From positions 76,808 to 140,807 of the forward strand of contig NZ_JAGMUK010000059.1 in NCBI RefSeq assembly GCF_019049245.1: a stretch of 64,000 bases of DNA. Reading direction: 5' to 3'. Below, piece by piece: positions 24,464-32,900 of the stretch (within the stretch, counting starts at the first letter, position 1; every line of letters starts with the position of its first letter). A program made the translations under genes and the position numbers. The stretch comes from Streptomyces sp. AC555_RSS877. GTDB lineage: Bacteria > Actinomycetota > Actinomycetes > Streptomycetales > Streptomycetaceae. The notes beneath the pieces were generated by a model. It did no database searches and was not told the origin of the DNA. It was given only the letters and a program-made list of their open reading frames with translations.

Positions 24464-24868
24464 GTGCAACGTGGCGAGGTCTGGTGGGTGGAGTTCGACG
24501 AGCGGCGGCTGGTCGTACTGCTGGCGGCAGACGACGCGTCCAGGATCGGGGCGATGCAGGTCGTCACTCCTGCGGGCGTCGACATCAGCGGTCTGGGCGT
24601 CGAAGTGCAAGTAGGGGCCATGGAAGGACTGCCCTTTGAAGGCGTGCTGCGGTTCGCGTTCCCGTGCCCGGGCTTTACCCCCTGCACGTGGCTGACCACC
24701 GTGTCCCAGGACGACCTGATCGAGCGGGCGGGCGTCCTGTCCTCCGCGAAGCTCAGCGAGATTGAGGACGCCCTCCGTCTCGGCGAACAGGCGAAGGAAC
24801 GGACCCCGGCGACAACCGCGAAGCTCAGCGAGATGAGGGACGCCCTCCGTCTCGGTGAACTCGAGTAG
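24464..24868 (+). CDS. PemK/MazF-like toxin-family protein, no antitoxin visible
   Basis: MazF/PemK toxins are usually mRNA interferases. The start VQRGEVWWVEFDERRLVVLL and later GMEGLPFEGVLR-like and PCTWLTTVSQDDLIER segments fit the SH3-like MazF fold. Start is GTG 24464-24466 after AGGAGGA (24454-24460); 134 residues. The last 45 residues contain a duplicated helix (SSAKLSEIEDALRLGE then TAKLSEMRDALRLGELE). No antitoxin-like gene lies upstream or downstream; either the antitoxin is lost, or this subfamily acts differently. It lies among mobile-element debris. Confidence 0.7.
   Translation: MQRGEVWWVEFDERRLVVLLAADDASRIGAMQVVTPAGVDISGLGVEVQVGAMEGLPFEGVLRFAFPCPGFTPCTWLTTVSQDDLIERAGVLSSAKLSEIEDALRLGEQAKERTPATTAKLSEMRDALRLGELE
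24746..24860 (+). repeat. 43-bp direct duplication inside the PemK/MazF-like gene
   Basis: Copies at 24746-24788 and 24818-24860, both starting GCGAAGCTCAGCGAGAT and ending GGTGAAC or GGCGAAC, are about 93% identical and 72 bp apart, so the reading frame is kept. The duplication encodes the repeated C-terminal helix. Confidence 0.85.
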
Positions 24869-25472
24869 GCGGAGAGGCGCCACTCACCATCGAGATCACG
24901 ATCTACGGCTGGAGTACCAGGGTCCCTCACCTCGCTACTGACGGGTACGCGCCATGTCTTCGACCCGCAGGGAGACTGGATCTCTTTCAGCCGGGGGACC
25001 ATGCAGATCGAAACCGACGTGGTCCGCTATGAGCAAGCCTTGGACGAGTATGAGGAGCCGACTTCCGCTCCAGGGATTCTTGCCGCACGCGTAGAAGAGA
25101 TCTGCGCAGAGGAGACGGGCGCCTGGGCTCAGCGCCTCCCCCGTCCAGCCACCTGGGAACGAACCAGTGGCGACAAAGCCGACCGTGCCGACTCCTCGTT
25201 TCTCGATTCAGGCGGCTGCAGAGCAGCACGAGCGAGAGGCGCAGCCCGTCTCAGTTTCCGTCTCATTCAGCGTCGTTCACGGCCGTTCAGACGAGACCGA
25301 AGGCGGTGGCTACCCCCACAACGGCACTTCCATGAACGCAGGTGAACGGCCCCGTCCGATGTCTCTGAGCCCTCCAACACAGTTGGAAAGCGTGCGCCCT
25401 ACGTGCCGTTCCCATCGTGGTTCACGGCGGATTGGGCCCCAGGCCGCGAGGATCACCGGGATAGCGTCCCGC
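24869..25472 (+). other. About 600 bases with only a degraded reading frame
   Basis: Apart from the remnant listed at 24938-25135, this stretch has no gene I can support. Open frames here lack ribosome sites and family features. Confidence 0.4.
24938..25135 (+). pseudogene. Remnant of an unidentified protein gene
   Basis: One frame reads LLTGTRHVFDPQGDWISFSR, then GTMQIETDVVRYEQALDEY, EEPTSAPGILAARVEEICAE and ETGAWA, with protein-like composition and codon bias. No start codon with a ribosome site precedes it and the sequence after ETGAWA becomes unprotein-like. I do not recognise the family. It looks like the middle of a decayed gene in the accessory island. Confidence 0.4.
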
Positions 25473-25982
25473 ATGCCCATTCCTTGGCAGTCCAGCCCAG
25501 CCGTGTTCGCGCAGATCTTGGGGCAGCGTGGAGTTGAGTCCGACGGCATACGCGATGTCGAAGCCACCTGGGATGCGTTCGGCGAGTTTCTCCAGGTTGA
25601 GATCGAAGGGATCGCGGGGCCCGAGAACGACGGCGACGGATTCATCGTCCAGTGGGGCCGATGGGACTGGAACGACGACCAGCCTGCGCTGTCCTTCGGG
25701 CGGCAGCTTGCCGTCACTGAGGTCGACGAGCATGACGATCCCCATTGGCAGCCGGAGTACTGGCAGGTAGAGCTCCAGCTCATCTTCGGAGAGGACCCGG
25801 CCTGGGCTGATCTCGACAGCCTCGGCCACCAGGACACCGGGTTCGACTTCGACGAGATCGGCCCGCCCAGGACCGCCGCGCTCGGAAGGATCCGCCGGTT
25901 CGTTGAGTCCTACCCCCAGCTGGCAGCCCTATGGCGAGCCAAGCCCATTCGCAGTGAACTGACCCTCGAACGAGCGGGGTAG
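25473..25982 (+). CDS. Unknown acidic protein
   Basis: The best start is ATG 25473-25475 (MPIPWQSSPAVFAQILGQRG), giving 169 residues; the frame is open upstream to 25167, but that part looks random. The body is acidic and Trp-rich (QWGRWDWNDDQP, HWQPEYWQVELQLIFGEDPAWADL) and ends with a helix (RIRRFVESYPQLAALWRAKP). No signal peptide, membrane segment or known motif. I do not recognise a family. Weak ribosome site; island location. Confidence 0.5.
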   Translation: MPIPWQSSPAVFAQILGQRGVESDGIRDVEATWDAFGEFLQVEIEGIAGPENDGDGFIVQWGRWDWNDDQPALSFGRQLAVTEVDEHDDPHWQPEYWQVELQLIFGEDPAWADLDSLGHQDTGFDFDEIGPPRTAALGRIRRFVESYPQLAALWRAKPIRSELTLERAG

Positions 25983-26310
25983 CTGCCGCGCCCGGTACAG
26001 CACGGCAGTACAGCAACCGTTGCCGCCCAGCAGCTCACGTCGGTGCCTTCACAGCCACCCGTATGACCGCCCCCGACCGATCCACCTAGAGCTACGGATC
26101 AGTACGCCTAAAACACGGCGTGGCGCGTTCCCTCGCGTCGCGGCCGTGTATTCGGCACGTTCTGTTGACTCTCGTGAGGGGACTCGCCGTCTGTGAGCCG
26201 TGGCTGCTGTCCGGCGCCGCAGTCGAGGTGGCCGAGGCGACGCCAGCCGGTGCGGCGGGCTTCCCCCTCGGCGAGCCCCTGATGCACTACTCCGGAGGAG
26301 CAAGTTACGT
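25983..26310. other. Gene-free gap at the right edge of the island
   Basis: About 330 bases with no gene I can support. The last bases carry the GGAGGAG ribosome site of the next gene. A TTGACT at 26163-26168 could be a -35 box, but no matching -10 is clear. Confidence 0.35.
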
Positions 26311-26928
26311 ATGAAGACCCGTCCGAGGGTGCGCTTCGACGGCTGGATCGCCGGCGTGGGCACCTCCGGTGGTACGCGCATCGTGCTCGGGCACTGGTCG
26401 CGGTCACCGTTCGGTCCGTTCAGCGATGTGATGCTGGAGCGGGCCGACGGGGAACGGCTGCTGCTCGCCCCCACACAGGAGACGGCGGACTTCATCCGCG
26501 GCACCTACGCCTTCGACGCCGTACGCGTCGTCCCGGTCGATGTGAGCGTCGCCGACGGCACCTGGACCGTCACCGCGGGATCCCTTGATCTGCGCTTCTC
26601 CACCGGCCGCCGGGGGCTACTGGGGTTCCTGTTGTGTGCCGTTCCCGGCGTGCTCGCCCGCCGGCCGGTATGGAGTGCGCTGGTGGACCGGCCGGCCCGG
26701 GTGCTGTTGGCCGGTGTGCGGACCCGTGGCAGTGCCGGCGGGGGCCGACGCGAGTGGTACGGGGCTCGTGACCTGCGGCCGGTCACCGCGCTGTCGGCGG
26801 TCTTCGAGGGCCGTGATCTCGGCGTGCTGGCGCTCGTCGAACCGCCCGTGCGCTTCGGGTTCGGCTCGGTGCCGCGCACGCCCGCCCTCACGCGGGTCAC
26901 GACGACCGTGGCGCTCGGCCCGGAGTGA
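26311..26928 (+). CDS. Conserved actinobacterial protein of unknown function
   Basis: 205 residues from ATG 26311, with GGAGGAG 10 nt upstream. Beta-rich sequence: RFDGWIAGVGTSGGTRIVLGHW, LLLAPTQETADFIRGTYAFD, VVPVDVSVADGTWTVTAGSL, then a hydrophobic stretch around 26620-26680 and FGFGSVPRTPALTRVTTTVALG at the end. The pattern of GTRIVLGHW and ETADFI recurs in Streptomyces proteins of unknown role. No catalytic motif is apparent. It is convergent with the next gene, whose frame runs into it. Confidence 0.7.
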   Translation: MKTRPRVRFDGWIAGVGTSGGTRIVLGHWSRSPFGPFSDVMLERADGERLLLAPTQETADFIRGTYAFDAVRVVPVDVSVADGTWTVTAGSLDLRFSTGRRGLLGFLLCAVPGVLARRPVWSALVDRPARVLLAGVRTRGSAGGGRREWYGARDLRPVTALSAVFEGRDLGVLALVEPPVRFGFGSVPRTPALTRVTTTVALGPE

Positions 26929-27695
26929 GGACCACCGGGTCGCCACCAGGCGTCTGCCGCCGCCGCACGCCGACTATCGCACCACTTCGTCACGCTGCCG
27001 CGCCGCGCATACGCTCCGAATCCCCCGCCTTCGACCTCGACCTGCACCACCCGGCCCGCGGAACTCGAACAGCCACCAGGGCTGGCCGGAGGGAAGCACG
27101 GCAGACCCCAGGCGCCGCACGACGGGCGCGACACGACCAGGCGATCGTCTCGTCCGGCTGTGCGCGCCGGTTCATCGGCCGTAGGCGTCCTTGCGCGGAA
27201 CGGGGCCCGCGCCGGCGTGGCGGCCGGGGCGGACGGCGGCGTGGCGTTGGCCGGGGCCGAGGCCGCTGCGGACGGCGAGCGCGTCGGCGACGACCCCGGT
27301 GGTGGCGCGTCGGGTTCCAGGATCTCGCCCGTCTCCAGCAGCGACTTCGCCTCGCGCAGGGCGCGGCGCAGGTCCTGGCGTGGATCCTGACCGGCGAGCC
27401 GTGCGGGCACGGAGTGCGCCGTGTCCGGTAATGCCTCCTTGAGGCGTACGGCCACTTCCGTGCCCCGGTCACCGGGTGCGGGCCGGATGCGCGTCTCGAT
27501 GCGGTCGCCGTACTGCTGCAGCGGTGACGGCAGCTTGTCGGACTGGAGGTCGCCCGGTGCACGGTTGATCGTCACCGTCAGCCAGCGGTTCCCGGCGGCC
27601 GGGTCGGCCGGACGCGCGCCGGAGCGCTGTAGGGCGACGACGGCTCCGGCGGTGAGGCCGGCCGCGGCCGCCCACAGTGTTTTCGCAGCGGTCAC
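26505..27695 (-). CDS. Hypothetical protein with N-terminal membrane segment; C-terminal half doubtful
   Basis: Starts MTAAKTLWAAAAGLTAGAVV, a hydrophobic N-terminal helix. Residues 35-120 look real: RWLTVTINRAPGDLQS, YGDRIETRIRPAPGDRGTEV, DLRRALREAKSLLETGEILEP. A Pro/Ala/Arg-rich linker follows, and the frame then runs without a stop for 420 nt antisense to the previous gene, which is not credible as coding. A frame change near 27180 would end the protein at the TGA at 27172-27174. I regard the true gene as roughly 27172-27695. It starts 6 nt after the DUF4383 gene, so they form an operon. Confidence 0.5.
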   Translation of the reverse strand: MTAAKTLWAAAAGLTAGAVVALQRSGARPADPAAGNRWLTVTINRAPGDLQSDKLPSPLQQYGDRIETRIRPAPGDRGTEVAVRLKEALPDTAHSVPARLAGQDPRQDLRRALREAKSLLETGEILEPDAPPPGSSPTRSPSAAASAPANATPPSAPAATPARAPFRARTPTADEPARTAGRDDRLVVSRPSCGAWGLPCFPPASPGGCSSSAGRVVQVEVEGGGFGAYARRGSVTKWCDSRRAAAADAWWRPGGPHSGPSATVVVTRVRAGVRGTEPNPKRTGGSTSASTPRSRPSKTADSAVTGRRSRAPYHSRRPPPALPRVRTPANSTRAGRSTSALHTGRRASTPGTAHNRNPSSPRRPVEKRRSRDPAVTVQVPSATLTSTGTTRTASKA

Positions 27696-27701
27696 GGGCG
27701 G

Positions 27702-28160
27702 TCACCTCATGGAGGAAGCGGGAGTACGGCGACGGGTGAGCAGCGCTCCCAGCGCGATCATGCCGATGCCGAGGACGAAGTGCAGCCAGTCGTCGGCCGT
27801 GTTCAGCGGCACGAAGTTGGCGCTGCTGTCGTGGCCGACGAACAGGCCGTACAGCCACAGCACGAGGTAGATGGCACCACCGGCCAGCAGGTAGGTGCGG
27901 GCCGCGGCGGCGGTGCGGGACATCGCGATGCCTGCCACGCCGAACGCGAGGTGGACGAGGTTGTGCAGGATGGATATCTGGAAGATGCCGAGGAGTTCGG
28001 CCCCGGAGTCGTGCGACGCGAACTCCATGTCGTCGTAGTTCGTGGTGATCCCCGGAATGAATCCCAGGATTCCCACCAGCAGGAACACCGCTCCGACCAG
28101 CAGTGCCGCCTGCTGGACGGGGGTACGGGCTCTGCCCGGGGTACGTGCGTGCGTGGTCAT
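27702..28160 (-). CDS. DUF4383 membrane protein
   Basis: 152 residues from ATG 28158-28160 (GGAG 6 nt upstream). Four membrane helices with family features: QQAALLVGAVFLLVGILGFIPG, an HDSG..LLGIFQISILHNLVHL segment, and WLHFVLGIGMIALG. The function of DUF4383 proteins is unknown; they are common in actinobacteria and often near stress genes. The DNA upstream has a GGTT-N13-GGGTAC pattern close to the SigB-type consensus. Confidence 0.85.
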   Translation of the reverse strand: MTTHARTPGRARTPVQQAALLVGAVFLLVGILGFIPGITTNYDDMEFASHDSGAELLGIFQISILHNLVHLAFGVAGIAMSRTAAAARTYLLAGGAIYLVLWLYGLFVGHDSSANFVPLNTADDWLHFVLGIGMIALGALLTRRRTPASSMR

Positions 28161-28415
28161 CGCGGCTCCGCCCTTCCCTTGGTGCGCACCGATGAGCGCC
28201 GATACGCGGCGAGTACCCCGGCGTGCGGTGCAACCACGCCGGAATCGTGCCGCTGGTCGAGTGACTGCGGCGGGGCCGGTCCGGCGGGGGAGCCGCGGTC
28301 CGGATGCCATCCCGTCGAGCATGGCCGACGCTCACCTCCTCCCCCTTTTTCCGGCGAGTGGTCTCCGCGCCGAGGGGGACCTGCGTACTCACCATCGACT
28401 GCCCTGGAGGCACAG

Positions 28416-29615
28416 GTGACCTTCAATCCACTGGAACAACGCGGTATCCCGCTGGACCGGCAGATCAGGAACTGGCGCGAGCTGGACGTCACTCCCATCG
28501 ACCCCGATCACTGCGACCCGTACACCCGCTGCCGCATCATCACGATGAACGGCATCGAGGTCGAGGCGATCATGTTCAGCCACCAGCTGGCCCGGAACAC
28601 CGTCGATGCCGAGGTGAAACGCCAGTTGGCCCAGACGCGCTACATCGAGGCACAGCAGCAGAAAGCGGTGAACTGGCTGCTCCCCGGTGTGTCGTCAGTG
28701 CTGGAGACGACCATCGCCTATGAGCAGGTGGCCGTGGACCTCACCGCCTGGGTCGCCCGGATGGAGCCGGACCCGTACCTGAAGCAGGCGTACCAGTTCG
28801 GCGTCCTGGAGGACTTCGACCACCTGTACCGGTACGCGAACCTGTACGAGATGATCGAGCACCGCAAGGCGGACGCGATCGTCGAGGGCCTGACCGAGGT
28901 CATGCCGGGCCGGCCGACGAAGTTCCACCACCGGCACCCGGCCGACAACGTCCGTGATCCGTACGCCAAGGACGAGACGAACCCGTTGTCGAAGCTGCAC
29001 GCGCTGACGATCATGTCGGCGGAGCAGCAGACCATGAACTTCTACATGAACACCGGGCCCACCTACATGGAGCCGATCGCCCGCCAGCTCTACCAGGAGA
29101 TCGGCCTCATCGAGGAGGAGCACGTCACGCACTACGAGTCGCTGGTCGACCCGGGCGAGACGTGGTGGGAACAGCTCGTCAACCACGAGTACAACGAGTG
29201 CTACCTCTACTACTCCTTCATGGAGCAGGAGAGCGATCCCAAGGTCAAGGCGATCTGGGAGCTGCACCTGAACCAGGAGCTGGAACACCTGCACGTCGCC
29301 TGTGACCTGATGCGCCGTCACGACGGGCGTGACCCGGAGTCGGTGCTCGCGCCGCAGCTGCCCGACGTGCTGACCTTCGAGCCGAACAAGGCCTACCTGC
29401 GGGAGCTGCTCGACACGCAGATCGACCTGACGACGCTCGGCGCCGGATACGTCCGCGAGGCCCACGAGCGGTTCGAGAAGATGCAGGAGCAGATCCACGG
29501 CGGTGAGGCGCCGCCCAGCGAGCGGGTGATGACGCAGCACGACGAGATGTTCGGGCACGAGTACCGCGTCGAGACCGAGGGCGAACACCCCGACCCCGCC
29601 CTGCGGGAGAAGTGA
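28416..29615 (+). CDS. Ferritin-like superfamily protein
   Basis: 399 residues from GTG 28416-28418, with GGAGG 6 nt upstream. A predominantly helical protein rich in Glu, His and Tyr, with repeated metal-ligand patterns: QEIGLIEEEHVTHYESL, YNECYLYYSFMEQES and LNQELEHLHVACDLMRRH. Carboxylate/His pairs spaced like diiron four-helix bundles suggest iron or manganese binding. The role is not established; the hemerythrin gene follows after 11 nt, so both may act in iron or oxidant handling. Confidence 0.7.
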   Translation: MTFNPLEQRGIPLDRQIRNWRELDVTPIDPDHCDPYTRCRIITMNGIEVEAIMFSHQLARNTVDAEVKRQLAQTRYIEAQQQKAVNWLLPGVSSVLETTIAYEQVAVDLTAWVARMEPDPYLKQAYQFGVLEDFDHLYRYANLYEMIEHRKADAIVEGLTEVMPGRPTKFHHRHPADNVRDPYAKDETNPLSKLHALTIMSAEQQTMNFYMNTGPTYMEPIARQLYQEIGLIEEEHVTHYESLVDPGETWWEQLVNHEYNECYLYYSFMEQESDPKVKAIWELHLNQELEHLHVACDLMRRHDGRDPESVLAPQLPDVLTFEPNKAYLRELLDTQIDLTTLGAGYVREAHERFEKMQEQIHGGEAPPSERVMTQHDEMFGHEYRVETEGEHPDPALREK

Positions 29616-29626
29616 GGAGACCGGTC

Positions 29627-30226
29627 ATGTCCGAGCACCACACCCCGCAGGCCGGCGACGACTCCGCCCCGGACGCCGACGTGGTGGCCCTGCTCATGCG
29701 CCAGCACGGGGACATCCGCAATCTCTTCGACGAGGTCGAGGCGAGCACGGGGGACGCCCGGCAGCAGGCCTTCCGGCGGCTGGTACGCCTCCTCGCCGTG
29801 CATGAGACGGCGGAGGAGGAGGTCGTGCACCCGTTCGTCCGCCGCAACGTCGGTGGCGGTGAGGACGTTGTCGAGGCCCGCCTCGCCGAGGAACGGTCGG
29901 CCAAAGAGACGCTGAGCGCTCTGGACGACATGGACACCGACGACCCGAAGTTCCTGCCCCAGCTGCTGGCGCTGCGCGCCGACGTCCAGGAGCACGCCCG
30001 CGCGGAAGAGCGCTACGAGTTCATCCACATCCGGCGCAGCGCCGACGCCGGGGCACTGGCTTCCCTGGCCAAGGGGGTCAAGGCGGCCGAGGCCATGGCG
30101 CCCACCCGGCCCCATCCGGGCGTGGAGTCCGCCACCGCCAACATGGCGCTGGGCCCCGTCGTCGCCCTGATGGACCGCACCCGGGACGCCGTGCGCCAGG
30201 CGATGGGCCGCGACGGATCCCACTGA
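29627..30226 (+). CDS. Hemerythrin HHE-domain protein
   Basis: 199 residues from ATG 29627 (GAGGAG upstream). The non-haem diiron ligands of the hemerythrin fold are present in order: His in LLMRQHGDIRNLFDEVE, His and Glu in AVHETAEEEVVHPFV, His in DVQEHARAEERYEF. The C-terminal third, after residue 140, is outside the domain and Ala-rich. Likely oxygen, NO or redox sensing or binding. It lies in one operon with the ferritin-like gene. Confidence 0.85.
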   Translation: MSEHHTPQAGDDSAPDADVVALLMRQHGDIRNLFDEVEASTGDARQQAFRRLVRLLAVHETAEEEVVHPFVRRNVGGGEDVVEARLAEERSAKETLSALDDMDTDDPKFLPQLLALRADVQEHARAEERYEFIHIRRSADAGALASLAKGVKAAEAMAPTRPHPGVESATANMALGPVVALMDRTRDAVRQAMGRDGSH

Positions 30227-30451
30227 TCGCGTCCGTCCGGGGATCGGCCATGTGGTCCCTGCGACAGCAGGGGCCACGCGGGCCGCTCCCCCGGCGCCTG
30301 GCACCGCTCTGATGAGTGCTTCCTCGGCGAACCCGCGTCTCCGGCCCTGACCGGCCCCTGACGGGCCTCTGTCCGGCCTCTGTCCGGCCATGGATCCTGA
30401 CGTATGGGGCACCCGAGACGGTCACCAGTGGCGATGTCGGGAAGGACGGCG

Positions 30452-31161
30452 ATGGGGGCACGGCGGTCGACGGCTGCTCAGACGGTGCTGAACGTGGCCC
30501 GTTCCAGCCCTTGCCCCGAAGTGCTCCGGGCGCTGTGCCGGACGGTGTGTGAGGCCCTGTCCGTGGACGGGGCGACCTTGTCGCTGCTGACGGACACGCC
30601 CTCGCGGCAACTGCTGTGCGCCTCCGACGCGACGGCTCTGTGCCTGGAGGAAGTCCAGTTCACCGCGGCGGAAGGTCCCTGTATCACCGCCGCGGCGGAG
30701 GGCACACCGGTCCTGGTGGAGGACCTGCGCGAAGACCTCGGCCGCTGGCCCTTCTTCAGCGCGGGCATGAACGAACGGCTCCCGGACGTCGGAGCCGTCT
30801 ACGCCTTCCCGCTGTCGCTGGGCGACGAGACGCTCGGCTCCATGGACCTGCTGCGGCACGACAGGGGCGGCCTGGACGACCGCGCGGTACGGGAGTGCCG
30901 GCACGTCGCCGACGCCGTGGTCGAGGGCCTGCTCTCGACGCTCACCGAGCTGCTGACCGGCAGCGCACCCCCGGTCGGGAACCGGCGGACGTCATCCGGT
31001 CCCACTGGTCCTCGACGCACCAGGCCATCGGGATCGTGGCAGCGCGCCTCGGCATCAGCATCACCGACGCGCTCGCCCGGATGCGCGCGGAGGCCTTTCG
31101 CAGCGGACGGACACTGGCCGAGATCACCACGGCCGTCCTGAACCGTCCGCCCCGCGCGTAG
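30452..31161 (+). pseudogene. GAF-ANTAR regulator split by a frameshift
   Basis: The first frame, from ATG 30452 (GAAGGA upstream), encodes a GAF domain: PEVLRALCRTVCEALSVDGA, EEVQFTAAEGPCITAAAEGT, VYAFPLSLGDETLGSMDLLR. Near 30970-30985, at a C-rich run, it becomes nonsense, while the adjacent frame takes over as REPADVIRSHWSSTHQAIGI, VAARLGISITDALARMRAEAF, the ANTAR RNA-binding helices. A one-base change restores a normal GAF-ANTAR antiterminator of about 236 residues. It could be a real mutation, a sequencing error in the C run, or rarely a programmed shift. Confidence 0.75.
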
Positions 31162-31207
31162 GGCACGCCGGGGAATCTTCCGCCGCGATGTGGTTACACC
31201 AGGTCCT

Positions 31208-32257
31208 ATGGCACGGACATCGAAATCCGCTCACCTGACCAGTGAACCGCCGGCACCGGGACGACAGCGGGTCGGACCGGGAGAGGACGTGGAACGGCGG
31301 GCACCGGACGAGCCCACCCAGATGCCGAAGCGGTCCTGGTGGGCAGTGCTCAAGGGCACGGTCGGCGAGTTCAAGCAGGACGAGCTCACCGATCGGGCCG
31401 CGGGGCTGACGTACTACGGAGTGCTGTCGCTGTTCCCGGCGCTGCTGGTGCTGGTGTCGTTGCTGGGCGTCGCCGGGAAGTCGGCCACGGACCAGGTGCT
31501 GCAGAACCTCCAGCGGCTGGCCCCGGGATCCGCCCGGGACATCATCGGCAACGCCGTGCAGCAGTTGCAGGGCCGCGGCGGTGTCGGCTCCGTCATGGCG
31601 ATCGTCGGCATCCTGCTGGCCGTGTGGTCGGCCTCCGGATATGTCGCGGCCTTCATCCGCAGTGCCAACGCCGTGTACGACATGCCCGAGGGCCGTCCGG
31701 TGTGGAAGCTGCTGCCGGTCCGGGTGGGCGTGACGGTGGTGCTGCTGGTGCTGGCCGTGGTCAGCGCGTTGATCGTGGTGTTCACCGGCGGTCTGGCCCG
31801 CCAGGCCGGCACGGCGCTGGGGATCGGCGACACGGCGTTGACGGCGTGGTCGATCGCGAAGTGGCCGGTGCTGGTCGTGCTGGTCACGATCATGATCGCG
31901 ATCCTGTACTGGGCGACACCGAACGTGAAGGGCCGCGGCTTCACCTGGATCACGCCGGGCAGTTTCCTGGCGCTGGTGATCTGGATGATCGCGTCGGCGG
32001 GCTTCGCGTTCTACGTGGCGAACTTCGCCTCGTACAACAAGACGTACGGGACGCTCGCCGGTGTGATCGTGTTCCTGGTGTGGCTGTGGATCAGCAACAT
32101 CGCGATCCTGCTCGGTCTCGAATTCGACGCGGAGATGACCCGTCAGCGGGCCGTCGTGGGCGGTCTGCCCGACGGTGAGGAGCCCTACGTACCGCCCCGG
32201 GACACCCGCAAGTGGAGCGAGGAGGACCAGCGTCGGATGGAACACCACAGGGAATGA
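31208..32257 (+). CDS. YihY/BrkB-family inner-membrane protein
   Basis: 349 residues from ATG 31208. After a charged N-terminus, family marks appear: ELTDRAAGLTYYGVLSLFPA near residue 65, six membrane helices, ILYWATPNVKGRGFTWITPG and YNKTYGTLAGVIVFLVWLWI near residues 285-305. Once annotated as ribonuclease BN, the family is now regarded as membrane proteins of unknown, perhaps transport, role. The PAP2 phosphatase gene follows after 9 nt. Confidence 0.9.
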   Translation: MARTSKSAHLTSEPPAPGRQRVGPGEDVERRAPDEPTQMPKRSWWAVLKGTVGEFKQDELTDRAAGLTYYGVLSLFPALLVLVSLLGVAGKSATDQVLQNLQRLAPGSARDIIGNAVQQLQGRGGVGSVMAIVGILLAVWSASGYVAAFIRSANAVYDMPEGRPVWKLLPVRVGVTVVLLVLAVVSALIVVFTGGLARQAGTALGIGDTALTAWSIAKWPVLVVLVTIMIAILYWATPNVKGRGFTWITPGSFLALVIWMIASAGFAFYVANFASYNKTYGTLAGVIVFLVWLWISNIAILLGLEFDAEMTRQRAVVGGLPDGEEPYVPPRDTRKWSEEDQRRMEHHRE

Positions 32258-32266
32258 GAGCACGTC

Positions 32267-32815
32267 ATGGACATGTTCGAGTCTCTTCACGACGGTGATC
32301 ACCGGCTGGGACGGCAGGTGTCGTCCTGGCCGTCGGACGGCGCCCGGCGGCTGCTGCCCGCCGTGGAGGAGGCCGCCGAGCACACCAAGCTGTGGTGGGG
32401 TGTCGCCGTGCTCATGGCAGCCGTCGGCGGCTGGCGGGGGCGCCTGGCCGCGGTCACGGGAGTGGTGAGCATGGCCGTGGCGCAGACGGTGTCGAACGGT
32501 GTGGTCAAGCACATGTGGCGGCGGCGCCGGCCGCCCGAGGAGTGGATCTCGCCGGAGGAGGTGCGGGAGCGGCCCGATTCGCCGTCCTTCCCCTCCGGGC
32601 ACACGGCGGCGGCCGTCGGTTTCACGGCCGCCGTGGCAACGGTGTGGCCGTGGCCGGGCGCGGCGTGTGCGGTGCCGACAGCCTTGGTGGCGTACGAGCG
32701 CGTGCACTCCGGCGCGCACTATCCCTCCGACGTCGCGGCGGGGGCCTTGATCGGGCTGGCCGCGTCCGTAGCCGCCCGCCAGACTCCACGTCTGCTGCGG
32801 CGCGTGCTGCTGTGA
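32267..32815 (+). CDS. PAP2-family membrane phosphatase
   Basis: 182 residues. The three-part PAP2 active site is complete: KHMWRRRRP near residue 83, SFPSGHTAA near 112 with the general His, and RVHSGAHYPSDV near 146 with the nucleophilic His. Several hydrophobic helices surround it. Substrates in this family are lipid phosphates such as undecaprenyl pyrophosphate or phosphatidate. Translationally close to the YihY gene (9-nt gap), so it may act in the same envelope process. Confidence 0.9.
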   Translation: MDMFESLHDGDHRLGRQVSSWPSDGARRLLPAVEEAAEHTKLWWGVAVLMAAVGGWRGRLAAVTGVVSMAVAQTVSNGVVKHMWRRRRPPEEWISPEEVRERPDSPSFPSGHTAAAVGFTAAVATVWPWPGAACAVPTALVAYERVHSGAHYPSDVAAGALIGLAASVAARQTPRLLRRVLL

Positions 32816-32900
32816 CGACGAGGGCCGACCCAGGACAGCCGGGCCCATCAGGTGTACGGGGCCGGTGTCCCGTCAGGTGTACGGAGGCGGGCCGGCGTCG

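Noticed and set aside
24869..25345. Complete gene from the ATG at 25001
   Set aside because: The protein-like part begins upstream of this ATG and stops after about 45 codons; the rest is Arg-rich nonsense, so I call it a remnant.
22891..26310. attL/attR direct repeats of the tRNA-Arg 3' end
   Set aside because: I searched by eye for a second copy of the T-arm and acceptor sequence downstream of the tRNA and found none, so no attachment site is claimed.
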